Shown piece by piece: positions 1 through 10,156 of a stretch of DNA of 64,000 nt (within the stretch, counting starts at the first letter, position 1; every line of letters starts with the position of its first letter). Source of the stretch: Amycolatopsis camponoti (GTDB taxonomy: Bacteria > Actinomycetota > Actinomycetes > Mycobacteriales > Pseudonocardiaceae). The DNA lies in assembly GCF_902497555.1 (NCBI RefSeq), contig NZ_CABVGP010000003.1:1488001-1552000 (forward strand). Direction: 5' to 3'. The notes below the pieces were generated by a model that worked only from the letters and a program-made list of their open reading frames with translations, ran no database searches and had not been told where the DNA came from. A program made the position numbers and the translations under genes.

Positions 1-111
1 CTACCTGACGGCGTCGTGTGGCTGCCGGGCAACTCCGACGGCTCCGCCGTGTTCAAGACGCTCGGTGCCGGGCACGGCGCCGTCGTGAACCTCGCTGGGG
101 GTGAACAGTGA
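1..111 (+). CDS. nuoG: NADH-quinone oxidoreductase subunit G, C-terminal end (partial)
   Basis: Only the last 36 codons and the TGA stop are in the window; the frame is open from base 1. The tail ([18 protein letters not shown], then a short Gly/Ala-rich end) fits the C-terminus of the large iron-sulfur, molybdopterin-oxidoreductase-like subunit of complex I. The identity rests mainly on position: the stop overlaps the GTG start of nuoH (GTGA), the usual actinobacterial nuoG-nuoH junction. No cofactor motif falls inside the fragment. Confidence 0.8.
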   Translation, partial: LPDGVVWLPGNSDGSAVFKTLGAGHGAVVNLAGGEQ

Positions 112-1457
112 CACCGTTGCTCACCGAGGTCGCCGTCGGGAGTGTGCCCGACGCCGCGACGCGGGCGGCGCTCCTGGCGGACGACCCGTTGTGGATGATC
201 CTGCTGAAGTCCGTGGTCATCCTGCTGATCGGCCCGATCCTGACGATCCTGCTGATCGTCTGGGAGCGCAAGGCCGTCGGCCGGATGCAGAACCGGCCCG
301 GCCCCAACCGCGTCGGCCCGAACGGCTACCTGCAGTCCCTGGCGGACGCGCTCAAGCTGCCGTTCAAGGAACAGATCATCCCGGACACGGCCGACCGCAA
401 GGTGTACTTCCTCGCCCCGGTCATCTGCGTGGTGCCGCCGCTGATCGCGCTGGCGGCCATCCCGTTCGGCCCGGTGGTGTCGATCTTCGGTGAGCGGACC
501 GTGCTGCAGCTGCTCGACCTGCCGGTCAGCGCGCTGGTGATCCTGGCCTGCTCCTCGATCGGCGTCTACGGCATCGTGCTCGCCGGCTGGGCCTCGGGCT
601 CGCCGTACCCGCTGCTCGGTGGCATGCGCTCGGCCGCGCAGGTGATCTCGTACGAGATCGCGATGGGCCTGTCGATCGTCGCGGTCATCCTGCAGTCCGG
701 CTCGCTGGACCTGGCCGACATCGTCGCCAAGCAGCAGCCGGCGTGGTTCCTCTACCTGATCCCGAGCTTCGTGATCTACCTGATCTCGATGGTCGGCGAG
801 ACCAACCGCGCCCCGTTCGACCTCCCCGAGGCCGAGTCGGAGCTGGTCGGCGGCTTCCACACCGAGTACAGCTCGATGAAGTTCGCGATGTTCTTCCTCG
901 CCGAGTACGTCAACATGGTGATCGTCTCGGCGTTCGCGACGACGCTGTTCCTCGGCGGCTGGATGGCCCCGTGGCCGCTGTCGCTGATCGGGAACAACGT
1001 CCTCAACACCGGCTGGTGGCCGGTGCTGTGGTTCTTCGCGAAGATGTTCGTCCTGCTGTTCGGGTTCATCTGGCTGCGCGGCACGCTGCCCCGCCTGCGC
1101 TACGACCAGTTCATGCGCCTGGGCTGGAAGGTCCTGGTCCCGCTGAACCTGGTCTGGATCGTCATGGTGACCTTCGCGAAGGTCATCGCCTGGAACACCG
1201 CGTCGATCATCATCGCCGCGGTCGCCATCTTCATCGTCATCGCGCTCTTCTTCTACGTCCGCGCGTCGGGCCGCGAAGAGGAGAGCGAGACCATCCCGGT
1301 GACCGGCGGCGGTTTCCCGGTCCCGCCGCTGGACCTCAAGGTTCCGCAGACCACCCCGCGTCAGAAGGCTTTGGCCAAGGCCGAAGCCAAGGCGGCCCGC
1401 CGCAAGCCGGCGGCCGTCGGTACCGCAAAGGAAGGAGCGCAAGATGGGGTTTCTTGA
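108..1457 (+). CDS. nuoH: NADH-quinone oxidoreductase subunit H
   Basis: Membrane subunit that joins the peripheral arm of complex I to the proton-pumping arm and lines the quinone chamber. It is a multi-helix protein with the family signatures [19 protein letters not shown] (about residues 64-82) and [19 protein letters not shown] (about 231-249), the acidic loop near the quinone site. At 449 residues it is longer than typical bacterial NuoH because of a charged, Lys/Ala-rich tail of roughly 65 residues after the last helix, an extension seen in actinobacterial homologues. The GTG start overlaps the nuoG stop, and the last 14 bases overlap the nuoI start, so translation is probably coupled. 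Confidence 0.97.
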   Translation: MTPLLTEVAVGSVPDAATRAALLADDPLWMILLKSVVILLIGPILTILLIVWERKAVGRMQNRPGPNRVGPNGYLQSLADALKLPFKEQIIPDTADRKVYFLAPVICVVPPLIALAAIPFGPVVSIFGERTVLQLLDLPVSALVILACSSIGVYGIVLAGWASGSPYPLLGGMRSAAQVISYEIAMGLSIVAVILQSGSLDLADIVAKQQPAWFLYLIPSFVIYLISMVGETNRAPFDLPEAESELVGGFHTEYSSMKFAMFFLAEYVNMVIVSAFATTLFLGGWMAPWPLSLIGNNVLNTGWWPVLWFFAKMFVLLFGFIWLRGTLPRLRYDQFMRLGWKVLVPLNLVWIVMVTFAKVIAWNTASIIIAAVAIFIVIALFFYVRASGREEESETIPVTGGGFPVPPLDLKVPQTTPRQKALAKAEAKAARRKPAAVGTAKEGAQDGVS

Positions 1458-1968
1458 TCCCGTCAAGGGCTTCGGCGTCACCTTCGGGATGATGTTCAAG
1501 AAGGTCGCCACCGAGGAGTACCCCGAGGCCGGCGCCCCCGCCGCCCCGCGGTACCACGGGCGCCACCAGCTGAACCGCCACCCGGACGGCCTCGAGAAGT
1601 GCGTCGGCTGCGAGCTGTGCGCGTGGGCGTGCCCGGCGGACGCGATCTTCGTCGAGGGCGGTGACAACACCGAGGAAGCCCGGTTCTCCCCGGGCGAGCG
1701 GTACGGCGCGGACTACCAGATCAACTACCTGCGCTGCATCGGCTGCGGCCTCTGCATCGAGGCGTGCCCGACGCGGTCGCTGACGATGATCAACTTCTAC
1801 GAGCTGGCCGACGACGACCGCCAGCGGCTGATCTACACGAAGGAAGACCTGCTCGCCCCGCTGCTGCCCGGCATGGAGCAGCCGCCGCACCCGATGCGGC
1901 TGGGCGAGAACGAGCAGGACTACTACGTGAACGGGCCCGAACTGGCACGCGGGGAGGGCGTCAAGTGA
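1444..1968 (+). CDS. nuoI: NADH-quinone oxidoreductase subunit I (2x[4Fe-4S])
   Basis: Electron-carrying subunit of complex I that holds iron-sulfur clusters N6a and N6b next to the quinone site. Two classical ferredoxin motifs are visible, [12 protein letters not shown] (about residues 53-64) and [12 protein letters not shown] (about 98-109), eight cysteines in all. The 174-residue length is normal for actinobacteria. The ATG lies inside the end of nuoH with GGAAGGAG just upstream as a ribosome-binding site. The stop overlaps the nuoJ GTG. Confidence 0.97.
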   Translation: MGFLDPVKGFGVTFGMMFKKVATEEYPEAGAPAAPRYHGRHQLNRHPDGLEKCVGCELCAWACPADAIFVEGGDNTEEARFSPGERYGADYQINYLRCIGCGLCIEACPTRSLTMINFYELADDDRQRLIYTKEDLLAPLLPGMEQPPHPMRLGENEQDYYVNGPELARGEGVK

Positions 1969-2828
1969 TCGCCGCCCTCCTGGCCCAGGCCCCGACGGGC
2001 GCCGCGGCCGGCGTCTCGACCGGCGAGGCCATCGCGTTCTGGATCCTCGGCCCGCTTTCGCTGCTCGGCGGCCTCGGCATGATCTTCTCCCGCAACGCCG
2101 TCCACTCGGCGCTGTGGCTGGTGGTCACGATGCTGAGCCTTGGCGCGCTCTACATGATCCAGTCGGCGCCGTTCCTCGGCTTCACGCAGATCATCGTCTA
2201 CACCGGCGCGATCATGATGCTGTTCCTGTTCGTGCTGATGCTGGTCGGCCGGGAAAGCTCGGACTCCGTCGTCGAAGTCCTCCGTGGACAGCGGCTGGCC
2301 GCGACGGTGCTCGGCATCGGCCTGGCGGCGCTGCTGGCCACCGGCATCTACCGGGCCATGGAGAACGTCACCCCGGCCATCCCGCTCGACTCCGCCACCT
2401 CGGCGGGCGGCGGGCCGAAGGGCCTGGGCCGGCTGATCTTCACCGACTACCTGTTCCCGTTCGAGCTGACGTCGGCGCTGCTCATCACCGCCGCGATCGG
2501 CGCGATGGTGCTGGCCTTCACCGACCGGCACGCCAAGGGCGGCAAGCTCACGCAGAAGGAGCTCGTGCTGCTGCGCTTCCGCGGTGAGCACGACCGGCCG
2601 TCGCCGCTGCCCGGCCCGGGTGTCTTCGCCACGGCCAACTCCGTCGCGACGCCGGCGCTGCTGCCGGACGGTTCGATCGCCCCGGAGTCGCTCTCGGCGA
2701 TCATCGAGTCCACCTCGGCGATCGAGCTGGCGAAGGAACGCAAGCTCGTCGCGGACGACGTCGAGCACCCGGACGCGCACGCGCTCGTCGGTTCGGACAG
2801 CTCGGAATCCGAAGGGGAGAAGGCATGA
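1965..2828 (+). CDS. nuoJ: NADH-quinone oxidoreductase subunit J
   Basis: Membrane subunit of complex I with five predicted helices; residues such as [11 protein letters not shown] and the [16 protein letters not shown] helix are typical of the family. The frame stays open far upstream, but the GTG at 1965 overlapping the nuoI stop (GTGA) is the sensible start, giving 287 residues. The last 80 or so residues after [15 protein letters not shown] form a long hydrophilic tail, common in actinobacterial NuoJ. The stop overlaps the nuoK ATG. Confidence 0.95.
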   Translation: MIAALLAQAPTGAAAGVSTGEAIAFWILGPLSLLGGLGMIFSRNAVHSALWLVVTMLSLGALYMIQSAPFLGFTQIIVYTGAIMMLFLFVLMLVGRESSDSVVEVLRGQRLAATVLGIGLAALLATGIYRAMENVTPAIPLDSATSAGGGPKGLGRLIFTDYLFPFELTSALLITAAIGAMVLAFTDRHAKGGKLTQKELVLLRFRGEHDRPSPLPGPGVFATANSVATPALLPDGSIAPESLSAIIESTSAIELAKERKLVADDVEHPDAHALVGSDSSESEGEKA

Positions 2829-3124
2829 CCCCGACGTACTACCTGCTGCTGTCGGCGCTGCTGTTCGCGCTCGGCGCGGTCGGCGTGCTGGTGCGGCGCA
2901 ACGCGATCGTCGTGTTCATGTGCATCGAGCTGATGCTCAACGCCGTGAACCTGTCGCTGGTCACGTTCGCCCGGATCAACGGCGGGCTCGACGGCCAGAT
3001 CATGGCGTTCTTCGTCATGGTCGTCGCGGCCGCCGAGGTCGTGGTCGGCCTGGCGATCATCATGGCCATCTTCCGCACCCGGCGCTCGGCCTCGGTCGAC
3101 GACACCAACCTGCTGAAGTACTAG
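2825..3124 (+). CDS. nuoK: NADH-quinone oxidoreductase subunit K
   Basis: Small (99 aa) three-helix complex I subunit, MrpC/NuoK family. The conserved membrane glutamates needed for proton transfer are present in the helices around [16 protein letters not shown] and [13 protein letters not shown]. The gene starts with an ATG overlapping the nuoJ stop (ATGA) and ends 11 bases before nuoL. Confidence 0.97.
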   Translation: MTPTYYLLLSALLFALGAVGVLVRRNAIVVFMCIELMLNAVNLSLVTFARINGGLDGQIMAFFVMVVAAAEVVVGLAIIMAIFRTRRSASVDDTNLLKY

Positions 3125-3135
3125 GAGACCCCCGA

Positions 3136-5037
3136 GTGACCGCATCATCGTGGCTGCTGGTGGCCTTTCCTGCCCTCGGCGCCCTGATCCTGCTCCTGGC
3201 GGGCAAGCGCGTGAAGGCGTGGGGGCATCTGCTCGGCTGTGCCACCGTCACGCTGGCCTTCGTCTACGGCCTGATCCTGTTCTTCACCGCGAACACGGGC
3301 ACCACGACGGACACCAAGCTGTACTCGTGGATCCCGGCCGGCGCGCTGCAGATCGACTTCGGGCTCCGGATCGACGCGCTGTCGCTGACGTTCGTGCTGC
3401 TCATCACCGGCGTCGGCATGCTGATCCACTTCTACTCGATCGGTTACATGGCCGACGACGAAGGCCGGTACCGCTTCTTCGCGTACCTGAACCTCTTCGT
3501 CGCCTCGATGCTGATCCTGGTGCTGGGCAACAGCTTCGTGACGCTGTACCTCGGCTGGGAAGGCGTGGGTCTCGCGTCCTACCTGCTCATCGGCTGGTAC
3601 CAGGGCCGCCCGTCCGCCGCGACCGCGGCGAAGAAGGCGTTCCTGATGAACCGCGTCGGCGACGTCGGGCTGGCGCTGGCGATCTTCATCATGTTCAAGT
3701 ACGCGGGCTCGACCGGCTACGCGCAGGTTTTCCAGGCGGTCGCCGACGGCAAGTTCTCGCCGGGCGCGATCACCGCGATGGCGATCCTGCTCCTGCTGGG
3801 TGCCTGCGGTAAGTCCGGCCAGTTCCCGCTGCAGGCGTGGCTCCCGGACGCGATGGAGGGCCCGACCCCGGTGTCGGCCCTCATCCACGCGGCGACGATG
3901 GTCACCGCGGGTGTCTACCTGGTGGCCCGCTCGAAGGACATCTTCAACGCCACCGAGGACGGCAGGCTGATCGTCACGCTGGTCGGCACGGTGACGCTGC
4001 TGCTCGGGTGCATCATCGGCTGCGCGTACGACGACATCAAGAAGGTCCTCGCGTACTCCACGGTCAGCCAGATCGGCTACATGATGCTCGCCGTCGGCCT
4101 CGGGCCGATCGCGTACGCGCTGGGCATCATGCACCTGGTCGCGCACGGCTTCTTCAAGGCCGGGCTGTTCCTCGGGGCCGGGTCGGTCATGCACGGCATG
4201 AACGACGAGGTCGACATGCGGAAGTTCGGCGGCCTCCGCAAGCACATGCCGATCACGTTCATCACGTTCGGCCTCGGCTACCTGGCCCTGATCGGCATCC
4301 CGCCGCTGTCGGGCTTCTTCACCAAGGACGCGATCATCGAAGCGGCGTTCAGCCAGGGCGGCTGGCGCGGCTGGGTGATGGGCGGCGCCGCGCTGCTGGG
4401 CGCCGGGCTCACCGCGTTCTACATGACGCGCCTGATGGTGATGACGTTCTTCGGCAAGGAGCGCTGGAAGGACATCAAGTCCAGCGACGGCCGGGACTTC
4501 CACCCGCACGAGTCCAAGGCGATCATGTGGGTCCCGATGGCGGTGCTGGCGGTCGGTTCGGTCGGTGCCGGCGCGTTCTTCGCCCTCGGTGACCGCTTCG
4601 CCCACTGGCTGACGCCCTCGGTCGGCGAGCTGGAGGAAGCGCACAACTCGCCGTTGAGCGCCGGGGTGATCTCCATCGCGGCGATCGTGTTCTCCGTGCT
4701 GGGCGTGCTGATCGCGTACCTGATCTTCCGCCGTGACGTCCCGGTCGAGCGGCCCGAGCGGGTCTCGTTCGTCACCCGCGCGGCTCGCAAGGACCTCTAC
4801 GGCAACGCCCTCAACGAGACGCTGGTCGCCCGTCCGGGCACCTGGCTCGCGCGGGCGCTGGTGTTCGTCGACAACCGCGGCGTCGACGGTGCGGTCAACG
4901 GCCTGGCCGCCTCCCTCGGCGGCGGCTCCGGCCGGCTGAGGCGGCTCCAGACCGGGTTCGTCCGGTCCTACGCGCTTTCCATGCTGGGCGGCGCGTTCCT
5001 GCTTCTGGCGGCTCTCCTGCTGGTGAGGTTCTCCTGA
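3136..5037 (+). CDS. nuoL: NADH-quinone oxidoreductase subunit L
   Basis: Largest antiporter-like proton-pumping subunit of complex I. The GTG at 3136 ([19 protein letters not shown]) follows the nuoK stop closely and has GGAGACC upstream; the reading frame is open much further upstream but that part is a shadow. The protein has 633 residues and many helices. Family landmarks are [46 protein letters not shown] and [15 protein letters not shown], the last carrying the key lysine of the antiporter fold. The stop overlaps the nuoM ATG (TGATG). Confidence 0.97.
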   Translation: MTASSWLLVAFPALGALILLLAGKRVKAWGHLLGCATVTLAFVYGLILFFTANTGTTTDTKLYSWIPAGALQIDFGLRIDALSLTFVLLITGVGMLIHFYSIGYMADDEGRYRFFAYLNLFVASMLILVLGNSFVTLYLGWEGVGLASYLLIGWYQGRPSAATAAKKAFLMNRVGDVGLALAIFIMFKYAGSTGYAQVFQAVADGKFSPGAITAMAILLLLGACGKSGQFPLQAWLPDAMEGPTPVSALIHAATMVTAGVYLVARSKDIFNATEDGRLIVTLVGTVTLLLGCIIGCAYDDIKKVLAYSTVSQIGYMMLAVGLGPIAYALGIMHLVAHGFFKAGLFLGAGSVMHGMNDEVDMRKFGGLRKHMPITFITFGLGYLALIGIPPLSGFFTKDAIIEAAFSQGGWRGWVMGGAALLGAGLTAFYMTRLMVMTFFGKERWKDIKSSDGRDFHPHESKAIMWVPMAVLAVGSVGAGAFFALGDRFAHWLTPSVGELEEAHNSPLSAGVISIAAIVFSVLGVLIAYLIFRRDVPVERPERVSFVTRAARKDLYGNALNETLVARPGTWLARALVFVDNRGVDGAVNGLAASLGGGSGRLRRLQTGFVRSYALSMLGGAFLLLAALLLVRFS

Positions 5038-6587
5038 TGACCTGGTTGCTGATCCTCATCCTGGTGCCGCTCGCCGGCTCCCTGGTGCTGGCGTTCCTCA
5101 AGGGGAACGACCGCGCCGCGGTGCTGGCCGCGCTGGCGTTCTCGATCCTCGAGTTCCTGCTGATCATCCCGTTCTGGCTCAGCTACTCGCCCTCGGGCGC
5201 GCGGCTGCAGATGACGTCGAGCTTCGACTGGATCCCGAGCTTCGGGGTGCACATCGCGTTCGGCACCGACGGCATCTCGCTGATCATGATCGCGGTGATC
5301 GCCCTGCTGGTGCCGATCGTCGTCGGCGGCCTCGGCACGCTGGACAAGCTGCCGGCGGGCCGCAGCGCGGGCGGGTTCCTCTCGCTGATCCTGCTGCAGG
5401 AAGCGCTCACGATCGGCGTGTTCGCCGCGACCGACGTCTTCCTGTTCTACGTGCTGTTCGAGATCATGCTGATCCCGATGTACTTCCTGATCGGCGGCTA
5501 CGGCGGCGCGAACCGGCAGTACGCGGCGGTGAAGTTCTTCCTCTACTCGTTCCTCGGCGGCCTGATCATGCTGGCCTCGGCGATCGGGGCGTACTCGCTC
5601 GCGAAGGACAAGCTCGGGCACGGCACGTTCGACTGGGCCACGCTGGTGACGGTCGTCCGCGACGCGCCGCTGTCCACCCAGATCTGGCTGTTCCTCGGGT
5701 TCTTCCTGGCGTTCGCGATCAAGGCGCCGCTGGTGCCGTTCCACACCTGGCTGCCGGACGCGGCGGGGGAGGCGCCGATCGGCGTCGCCGTCCTGCTGGT
5801 CGGCGTGCTGGACAAGGTCGGCACGTTCGGGTTCCTGCGCTACTGCCTGCCGATGTTCCCGGACGCGAGCAAGACCCTGGCGCCGCTGGTGCTGGTGCTT
5901 TCGGTGATCGGTGTCCTCTACGGATCGATCCTCGCCGCGGGCCAGCGGGACATGAAGCGGTTCATCGCCTACGTCTCGATCGCGCACTTCGGCTTCATCT
6001 CGCTCGGCATCTTCGCGTTCAACGAGCAGGCGATGGTCGGCTCGGCGACGTACATGCTGAACCACAGCATCGCGACCGGCATGCTGATCGTGGTGATCGG
6101 CCTGGTCGTCGCGCGCGGCGGGTCGACTCGCATTTCGGACTACGGCGGCATGGCCAAGGTGACGCCGTTGCTGGCTGGCCTGTTCCTGCTCGCCGGGCTG
6201 TCGACGCTTTCGCTGCCGGGCACCAACTCCTTCGTCTCGGAGTTCCTGGTGCTGATCGGGGCGTTCGTCGACCAGCCGGTGTACACGATCCTCGCGACGG
6301 TGGGCATGGTCCTCGCCGCGGCGTACGTGCTCTGGCTCTACCAGCGCGTCATGCAGGGCCCGGTCCGCGGTGACGCTCTCGTGGGCGTCGGCGGCGGGCC
6401 TGGCACCGCCATTGCGCCGGAGCTGGGTGCGAAGAAGGCCATCCGCGACCTGAACGGCCGCGAGATCGCGATCCTGGCGCCGCTGGTCGTCCTGGTCCTC
6501 TTCCTCGGCTTCTACCCGAAGCCGGTGCTCGACACAGTCACCCCGACGGTGCAGCAGACGCTGTCCGCGGTCCAGGGAGGCAAGTAA
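5037..6587 (+). CDS. nuoM: NADH-quinone oxidoreductase subunit M
   Basis: Second antiporter-like proton-pumping subunit of complex I (516 aa). Conserved stretches include FYVLFEIMLIPMYFLIGGYGG (the helix with the conserved membrane glutamate), PLVPFHTWLPDAAGEAP and RDMKRFIAYVSIAHFGFISLG with the key lysine. It starts at the ATG overlapping the nuoL stop and ends two bases before nuoN, so it belongs to the same transcript. Confidence 0.97.
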   Translation: MTWLLILILVPLAGSLVLAFLKGNDRAAVLAALAFSILEFLLIIPFWLSYSPSGARLQMTSSFDWIPSFGVHIAFGTDGISLIMIAVIALLVPIVVGGLGTLDKLPAGRSAGGFLSLILLQEALTIGVFAATDVFLFYVLFEIMLIPMYFLIGGYGGANRQYAAVKFFLYSFLGGLIMLASAIGAYSLAKDKLGHGTFDWATLVTVVRDAPLSTQIWLFLGFFLAFAIKAPLVPFHTWLPDAAGEAPIGVAVLLVGVLDKVGTFGFLRYCLPMFPDASKTLAPLVLVLSVIGVLYGSILAAGQRDMKRFIAYVSIAHFGFISLGIFAFNEQAMVGSATYMLNHSIATGMLIVVIGLVVARGGSTRISDYGGMAKVTPLLAGLFLLAGLSTLSLPGTNSFVSEFLVLIGAFVDQPVYTILATVGMVLAAAYVLWLYQRVMQGPVRGDALVGVGGGPGTAIAPELGAKKAIRDLNGREIAILAPLVVLVLFLGFYPKPVLDTVTPTVQQTLSAVQGGK

Positions 6588-6589
6588 CC

Positions 6590-8161
6590 GTGCTCGACAT
6601 CCTCCTGACCCAGGCACCGGAGCCGGCGATCGTGACGCCGTCGGTGGACTACCCGGCGGTCCTGCCGATGCTGATCATCTTCGGCGCGGCGTGCGTCAGC
6701 GTGCTGGTCGAGGCGTTCGCCTCGAAGCGCTCGCGGTTCGGCCTGCAGGTCGGGCTGAGCCTGCTGGCGATCGTCGTGGCCGGCGTCAGCCTGATCCTCT
6801 ACGCCACGGGCGACGCGCCCGCGGGCGGCGTCAAGACGTTCAGTGGCGCGATCTCGATCGACAAGCCGGCGCTGTTCCTCTGGGGCACGCTGCTCGCCCT
6901 GGCGGTCGGCGCGGTGCTGCTGATCTCCGACCGCGTGGTCGAGCCGGGCGGCGCGCTGGTCGCGCAGGCCGGCATCCGCCCGGGCACGGTCCAGGACCGC
7001 GCCCAGACGGCGACGGTCATGCAGACCGAGGTGTTCCCGCTGACGCTGTTCGCGCTCGGCGGCATGATGGCGTTCTGCGCGTCGAACGACCTGCTGACGA
7101 TGTTCATCGCGCTGGAAGTGCTTTCGCTGCCGCTGTACCTGATGTGCGGCCTCGCACGGCGGCGGCGTTTGCTGTCGCAGGAGTCGGCGGTCAAGTACTT
7201 CCTGCTCGGCGCGTTCTCCTCGGCGTTCTTCCTCTACGGGCTGGCGCTGCTGTACGGCTACGCGAACTCCGTGAAGCTGGCGGACATCGCGGCCGCGGCG
7301 GCGGGCTCGGACCGGTCGGACACGCTGCTGTTCGCGGGCCTCGGCCTGCTGGTGGTCGGCCTGCTGTTCAAGGGTTCGGTCGGCCCGTTCCACACCTGGA
7401 CCCCGGACGTGTACCAGGGAGCCCCGACGCCGGTGACGGCGTTCATGGCGGCGTGCACGAAGGTCGCGGCGTTCGGCGGGATCCTGCGGGTGCTGTCGGT
7501 GGCGTTCGGCTCGACCAGCTGGGAGTGGCGCGGCGTCCTCTGGGGCGTGGCGATCATCTCGATGGTGATCGGCGCGGTGCTGGGCCTGACCCAGACGGAC
7601 GTCAAGCGCATGATCGCGTACTCGTCGATCGCCCACGCGGGCTTCCTCCTGATCGGCGCGATCGCGATGACCCGCGACGGGCTGTCGAGCACGCTGTTCT
7701 ACCTGCTGGCGTACGGCTTCACGACGCTGGCGGCGTTCGGCGTGATCAGCCTGGTCCGCGATTCTTCGGGCGAGGCGACGCACCTCTCAGCGTGGGCCGG
7801 GCTGGCGAAGCGGTCACCCTTGCTGGCGGGCGTCTTCACGTTCTTGCTCCTGGCCCTGGCGGGCATTCCGTTGACATCGGGCTTCGTCGGCAAGTTCGTG
7901 GTGTTCTCGGCGGCACTGTCGGACGGAATGGCCCCCCTGGTCGTGGTGGCGCTGGTGTTCAGCGCGGTGGCGGCGTTCTTCTACCTGAGGGTGATCGTCC
8001 TGATGTACTTCTCCGAGCCGGCGGCCGACGGCCCCTCGGTATCGGTCCCGGGCTTCGGCACGGGAACGGCGATCTTCCTGGGCACGGCGGTGACGTTGAT
8101 CCTGGGCCTGGTACCGGCCTTCGCCCTCGGCTGGGCCGGCGCGGGCGGGTTCGCCTCCTGA
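6590..8161 (+). CDS. nuoN: NADH-quinone oxidoreductase subunit N
   Basis: Third antiporter-like pump subunit and last gene of the nuo operon (523 aa, GTG start with GGGAGGC upstream). The family is recognised from ALEVLSLPLYLMCGLARR, GPFHTWTPDVYQGAPTPVTAF and TQTDVKRMIAYSSIAHAGFLL. A hairpin ending the operon begins 18 bases after the stop and runs into the end of the convergent espG-like gene. Confidence 0.97.
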   Translation: MLDILLTQAPEPAIVTPSVDYPAVLPMLIIFGAACVSVLVEAFASKRSRFGLQVGLSLLAIVVAGVSLILYATGDAPAGGVKTFSGAISIDKPALFLWGTLLALAVGAVLLISDRVVEPGGALVAQAGIRPGTVQDRAQTATVMQTEVFPLTLFALGGMMAFCASNDLLTMFIALEVLSLPLYLMCGLARRRRLLSQESAVKYFLLGAFSSAFFLYGLALLYGYANSVKLADIAAAAAGSDRSDTLLFAGLGLLVVGLLFKGSVGPFHTWTPDVYQGAPTPVTAFMAACTKVAAFGGILRVLSVAFGSTSWEWRGVLWGVAIISMVIGAVLGLTQTDVKRMIAYSSIAHAGFLLIGAIAMTRDGLSSTLFYLLAYGFTTLAAFGVISLVRDSSGEATHLSAWAGLAKRSPLLAGVFTFLLLALAGIPLTSGFVGKFVVFSAALSDGMAPLVVVALVFSAVAAFFYLRVIVLMYFSEPAADGPSVSVPGFGTGTAIFLGTAVTLILGLVPAFALGWAGAGGFAS

Positions 8162-8178
8162 GCTGTGTTTCGTTTCCG

Positions 8179-8211
8179 GGCCGCCACTCTCGCTACGCGG
8201 GGGTGGCGGCC
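8179..8211. terminator. Hairpin between convergent nuoN and espG-like gene
   Basis: The arms GGCCGCCAC (8179-8187) and GTGGCGGCC (8203-8211) form a 9-bp GC stem with a 15-base loop. On the plus strand TTCAGTTTG follows, a weak U-tract for nuo transcripts. The right arm lies inside the last codons of the minus-strand gene, whose stop codon sits in the loop, so the element can serve both convergent transcripts. Confidence 0.65.
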
Positions 8212-8885
8212 TTCAGTTTGTGGCTCAGTTGCTTCGGTTCGCCGGGCAGGACGCTGATGTAGCCATCGGCGAGGGAGATCCCGACGCGCCCGGCGTCGAG
8301 ATCGAGGTAGTGGACCGTCGTGGTTCCGGCGTAGAGCTGCCCGAGGCCGAAGTGGGGCTGCTGGAAGAAGGCATCGAGTTCCTGCGCCTCCCGGCTCCGG
8401 GCAGGGGCGTCGTCGAAGATGTCGCTTTCTTCGTGCGGTTGAAAGTCCTTTTGCGGAAGCGAGAAGGGCTTGATCGGCGCGCTTTGCCACGGTGGCAGTC
8501 GTGCGACGAGGGCGTCGGCGGGGTGGGTATCGGGGGAGACCTCGCTGAGTTCGACGGTCTCGCCCCGGCAGACAACACTGACGGCGGAGCGGTTCAGCGC
8601 GGCGACGAGGATGCCGATCTGGCTTTCGGTGTCGCGGGCATAGGCGTAGAACTCTCGTGCCGGGTCGTCGATGATGCGGAGGACGTCTTCGAATTCGGGG
8701 GTGTAGCCGTCGCCTTGGGTGAAGCCGTGGTGGCTGAGTTCTTCGAAGGCTTCGCGGTTCACCCCGCGTTCGGCGCTGGGCGGGACGTACCGGAGTCCTT
8801 GGGCGAAGACCGGGTGCGAGTCGCCACCGCCGGCGTTGCGCAGGGCGGTGAGCAGGGTGTTCAGCGTGAGTTCGGCTTTGAGCAT
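8193..8885 (-). CDS. EspG-like ESX secretion-associated protein
   Basis: 230 aa. Cytosolic proteins of the EspG family act as chaperones that bind PPE-type substrates before type VII secretion. The length, the N-terminal LKAELTLNTLLTALRNAGG, the central EFYAYARDTESQIGILVAALN and the C-terminal FFQQPHFGLGQLYAG match the actinobacterial ESX secretion-associated EspG group as I know it; no catalytic motif is expected. It is the last gene of a four-gene minus-strand operon, five bases after the PPE-like gene, which is the expected chaperone-substrate order. Confidence is limited because the family diverges widely outside mycobacteria. Confidence 0.75.
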   Translation of the reverse strand: MLKAELTLNTLLTALRNAGGGDSHPVFAQGLRYVPPSAERGVNREAFEELSHHGFTQGDGYTPEFEDVLRIIDDPAREFYAYARDTESQIGILVAALNRSAVSVVCRGETVELSEVSPDTHPADALVARLPPWQSAPIKPFSLPQKDFQPHEESDIFDDAPARSREAQELDAFFQQPHFGLGQLYAGTTTVHYLDLDAGRVGISLADGYISVLPGEPKQLSHKLKAATPA

Positions 8886-8890
8886 GGTGT

Positions 8891-10156
8891 CTAGTTCTTG
8901 GGCCGGTGCTCGCCGATTACCGGAGGCATCGGCTTTTCGGTGAACCCGCCGAAGGTTTCGTCGGGGTCGGCGTTGCGGAGGTAGGCGGCAATTTTCTTTT
9001 CTTTGTCTTCGTCTTTGCGCCCGCCGGCGGGGGTGGTCATGGGCATGCCGTTGGCGCCTCGTTGCCCGGTGGCTCCGCGGGGTGGCGCCGAGTTGGGGAG
9101 GCGTTCTTCCGGGAGCCGGGCGCCGGTGTTCGGTCCGGGGCCACGCATGCCTGTGCCCGGGTTCGTTCCTGTTCCCGATCCGGTGCCCGGCCCGGTGCCT
9201 GCCACTCCGCCTGGCCGGTAGCCGGTGCTCGTGCCGCTTCCGTATCCGCCGGTGCCGGGCCCGAATCCGCCGCCGGTGTAGCCACCGGTGCCAGGTCCGA
9301 AGGTGTTCCCGCCGAGGTTGCCGCCGTTGCTCCCGGGCTGCCCGGTGGGCCCGAACTGATACCCACCCTGAGCGGCGACGGGCTTGGGGACGTAGCTATT
9401 GGCGTAGGTGCCGTCCGGGTCGTTGCTGCCGGGCAGCCGGACGTTCTGGTTTTGCGTCTGGTTCTGTTTCTGGACTTGGTTTTGCACCTGGTTGCGAACC
9501 TGGTTCTGTCCGGGTTGGACGGTCTGCCGGTTCTGCTGCGCGGGTACTTGCGGCTGCCGCGGGTTTCGAGCCCACTCACCGGTATCGGTGGGGCCGGCCT
9601 TGCGCTGGGTGTCCTCGGTCATCCCGATGGGGGAGCCCGAGTTCGAGAGCTGCGCGTACCGGGCGGGCATCTGCTCACCATTGGTGCCACTGGCGGAGTG
9701 ATAGGCACTGAAGGCATCGATGTTGGCCTGGCTGTCGGCTTGCCAGCCGGCGACTTTGGTTTTGTAGGAGCCAATGCCATCTCCGTTGATGGCGTGAAGG
9801 ACATCCACCGCGGTGATCTCGGGAGGTTGAGCGGAAACGGGCTTGACGGAGTTCTTGGCGGTCCCGAAGGCATCCATCTGAGCACCCACAGCAGTCCGAG
9901 CAGTCTCAAGATGAACAGCATCATCAGCGGCGGCTTGAACGAGAGGAAGAGTGGCATCAGCGGCAGATTGCCCCGCGTCACCCTGCCACCCCGACATGGT
10001 CTTGGCGCGCAGAGCGTTGATCCGCTGAGCCCGCTCGATCATCCGATTGGTCAGGTGGGTAGCGCTGTCATGAGCATCTCCCAGCGACTGGCTGCCGTTT
10101 CCGCCGGTGATCTGCTCGTAGATTTGGGCTGCCGTCAGTGGGCCTTCGGTGGCCAT
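8891..10156 (-). CDS. PPE-like / WXG-type ESX substrate with Gln-Asn and Gly-rich tail
   Basis: 421 aa. The first 180 residues are helical and carry a W-x-G turn (SGWQGDAGQSAA, about residues 57-68), as in ESX substrates that pair as helical hairpins. The rest is low-complexity: a Gln/Asn-rich segment around QNQVRNQVQNQVQKQNQ, then a long Gly/Thr/Pro-rich run (for example GPGTGGYTGGGFGPGTGGYG), and a charged end. No signal peptide is seen, consistent with type VII export. The gene overlaps the DUF3558 gene upstream (TGATG) and is followed by the EspG-like gene. Function beyond likely ESX substrate or cell-surface role is unknown. Confidence 0.7.
   Translation of the reverse strand: MATEGPLTAAQIYEQITGGNGSQSLGDAHDSATHLTNRMIERAQRINALRAKTMSGWQGDAGQSAADATLPLVQAAADDAVHLETARTAVGAQMDAFGTAKNSVKPVSAQPPEITAVDVLHAINGDGIGSYKTKVAGWQADSQANIDAFSAYHSASGTNGEQMPARYAQLSNSGSPIGMTEDTQRKAGPTDTGEWARNPRQPQVPAQQNRQTVQPGQNQVRNQVQNQVQKQNQTQNQNVRLPGSNDPDGTYANSYVPKPVAAQGGYQFGPTGQPGSNGGNLGGNTFGPGTGGYTGGGFGPGTGGYGSGTSTGYRPGGVAGTGPGTGSGTGTNPGTGMRGPGPNTGARLPEERLPNSAPPRGATGQRGANGMPMTTPAGGRKDEDKEKKIAAYLRNADPDETFGGFTEKPMPPVIGEHRPKN

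Noticed and set aside
3145..4644. Long minus-strand open frame opposite nuoL (and many similar ones along the window)
   Set aside because: In DNA this GC-rich the antisense and +1 frames stay open by codon bias. Their translations are Arg/His/Asp-rich, with no family features, and the opposite frame encodes a clear conserved protein.
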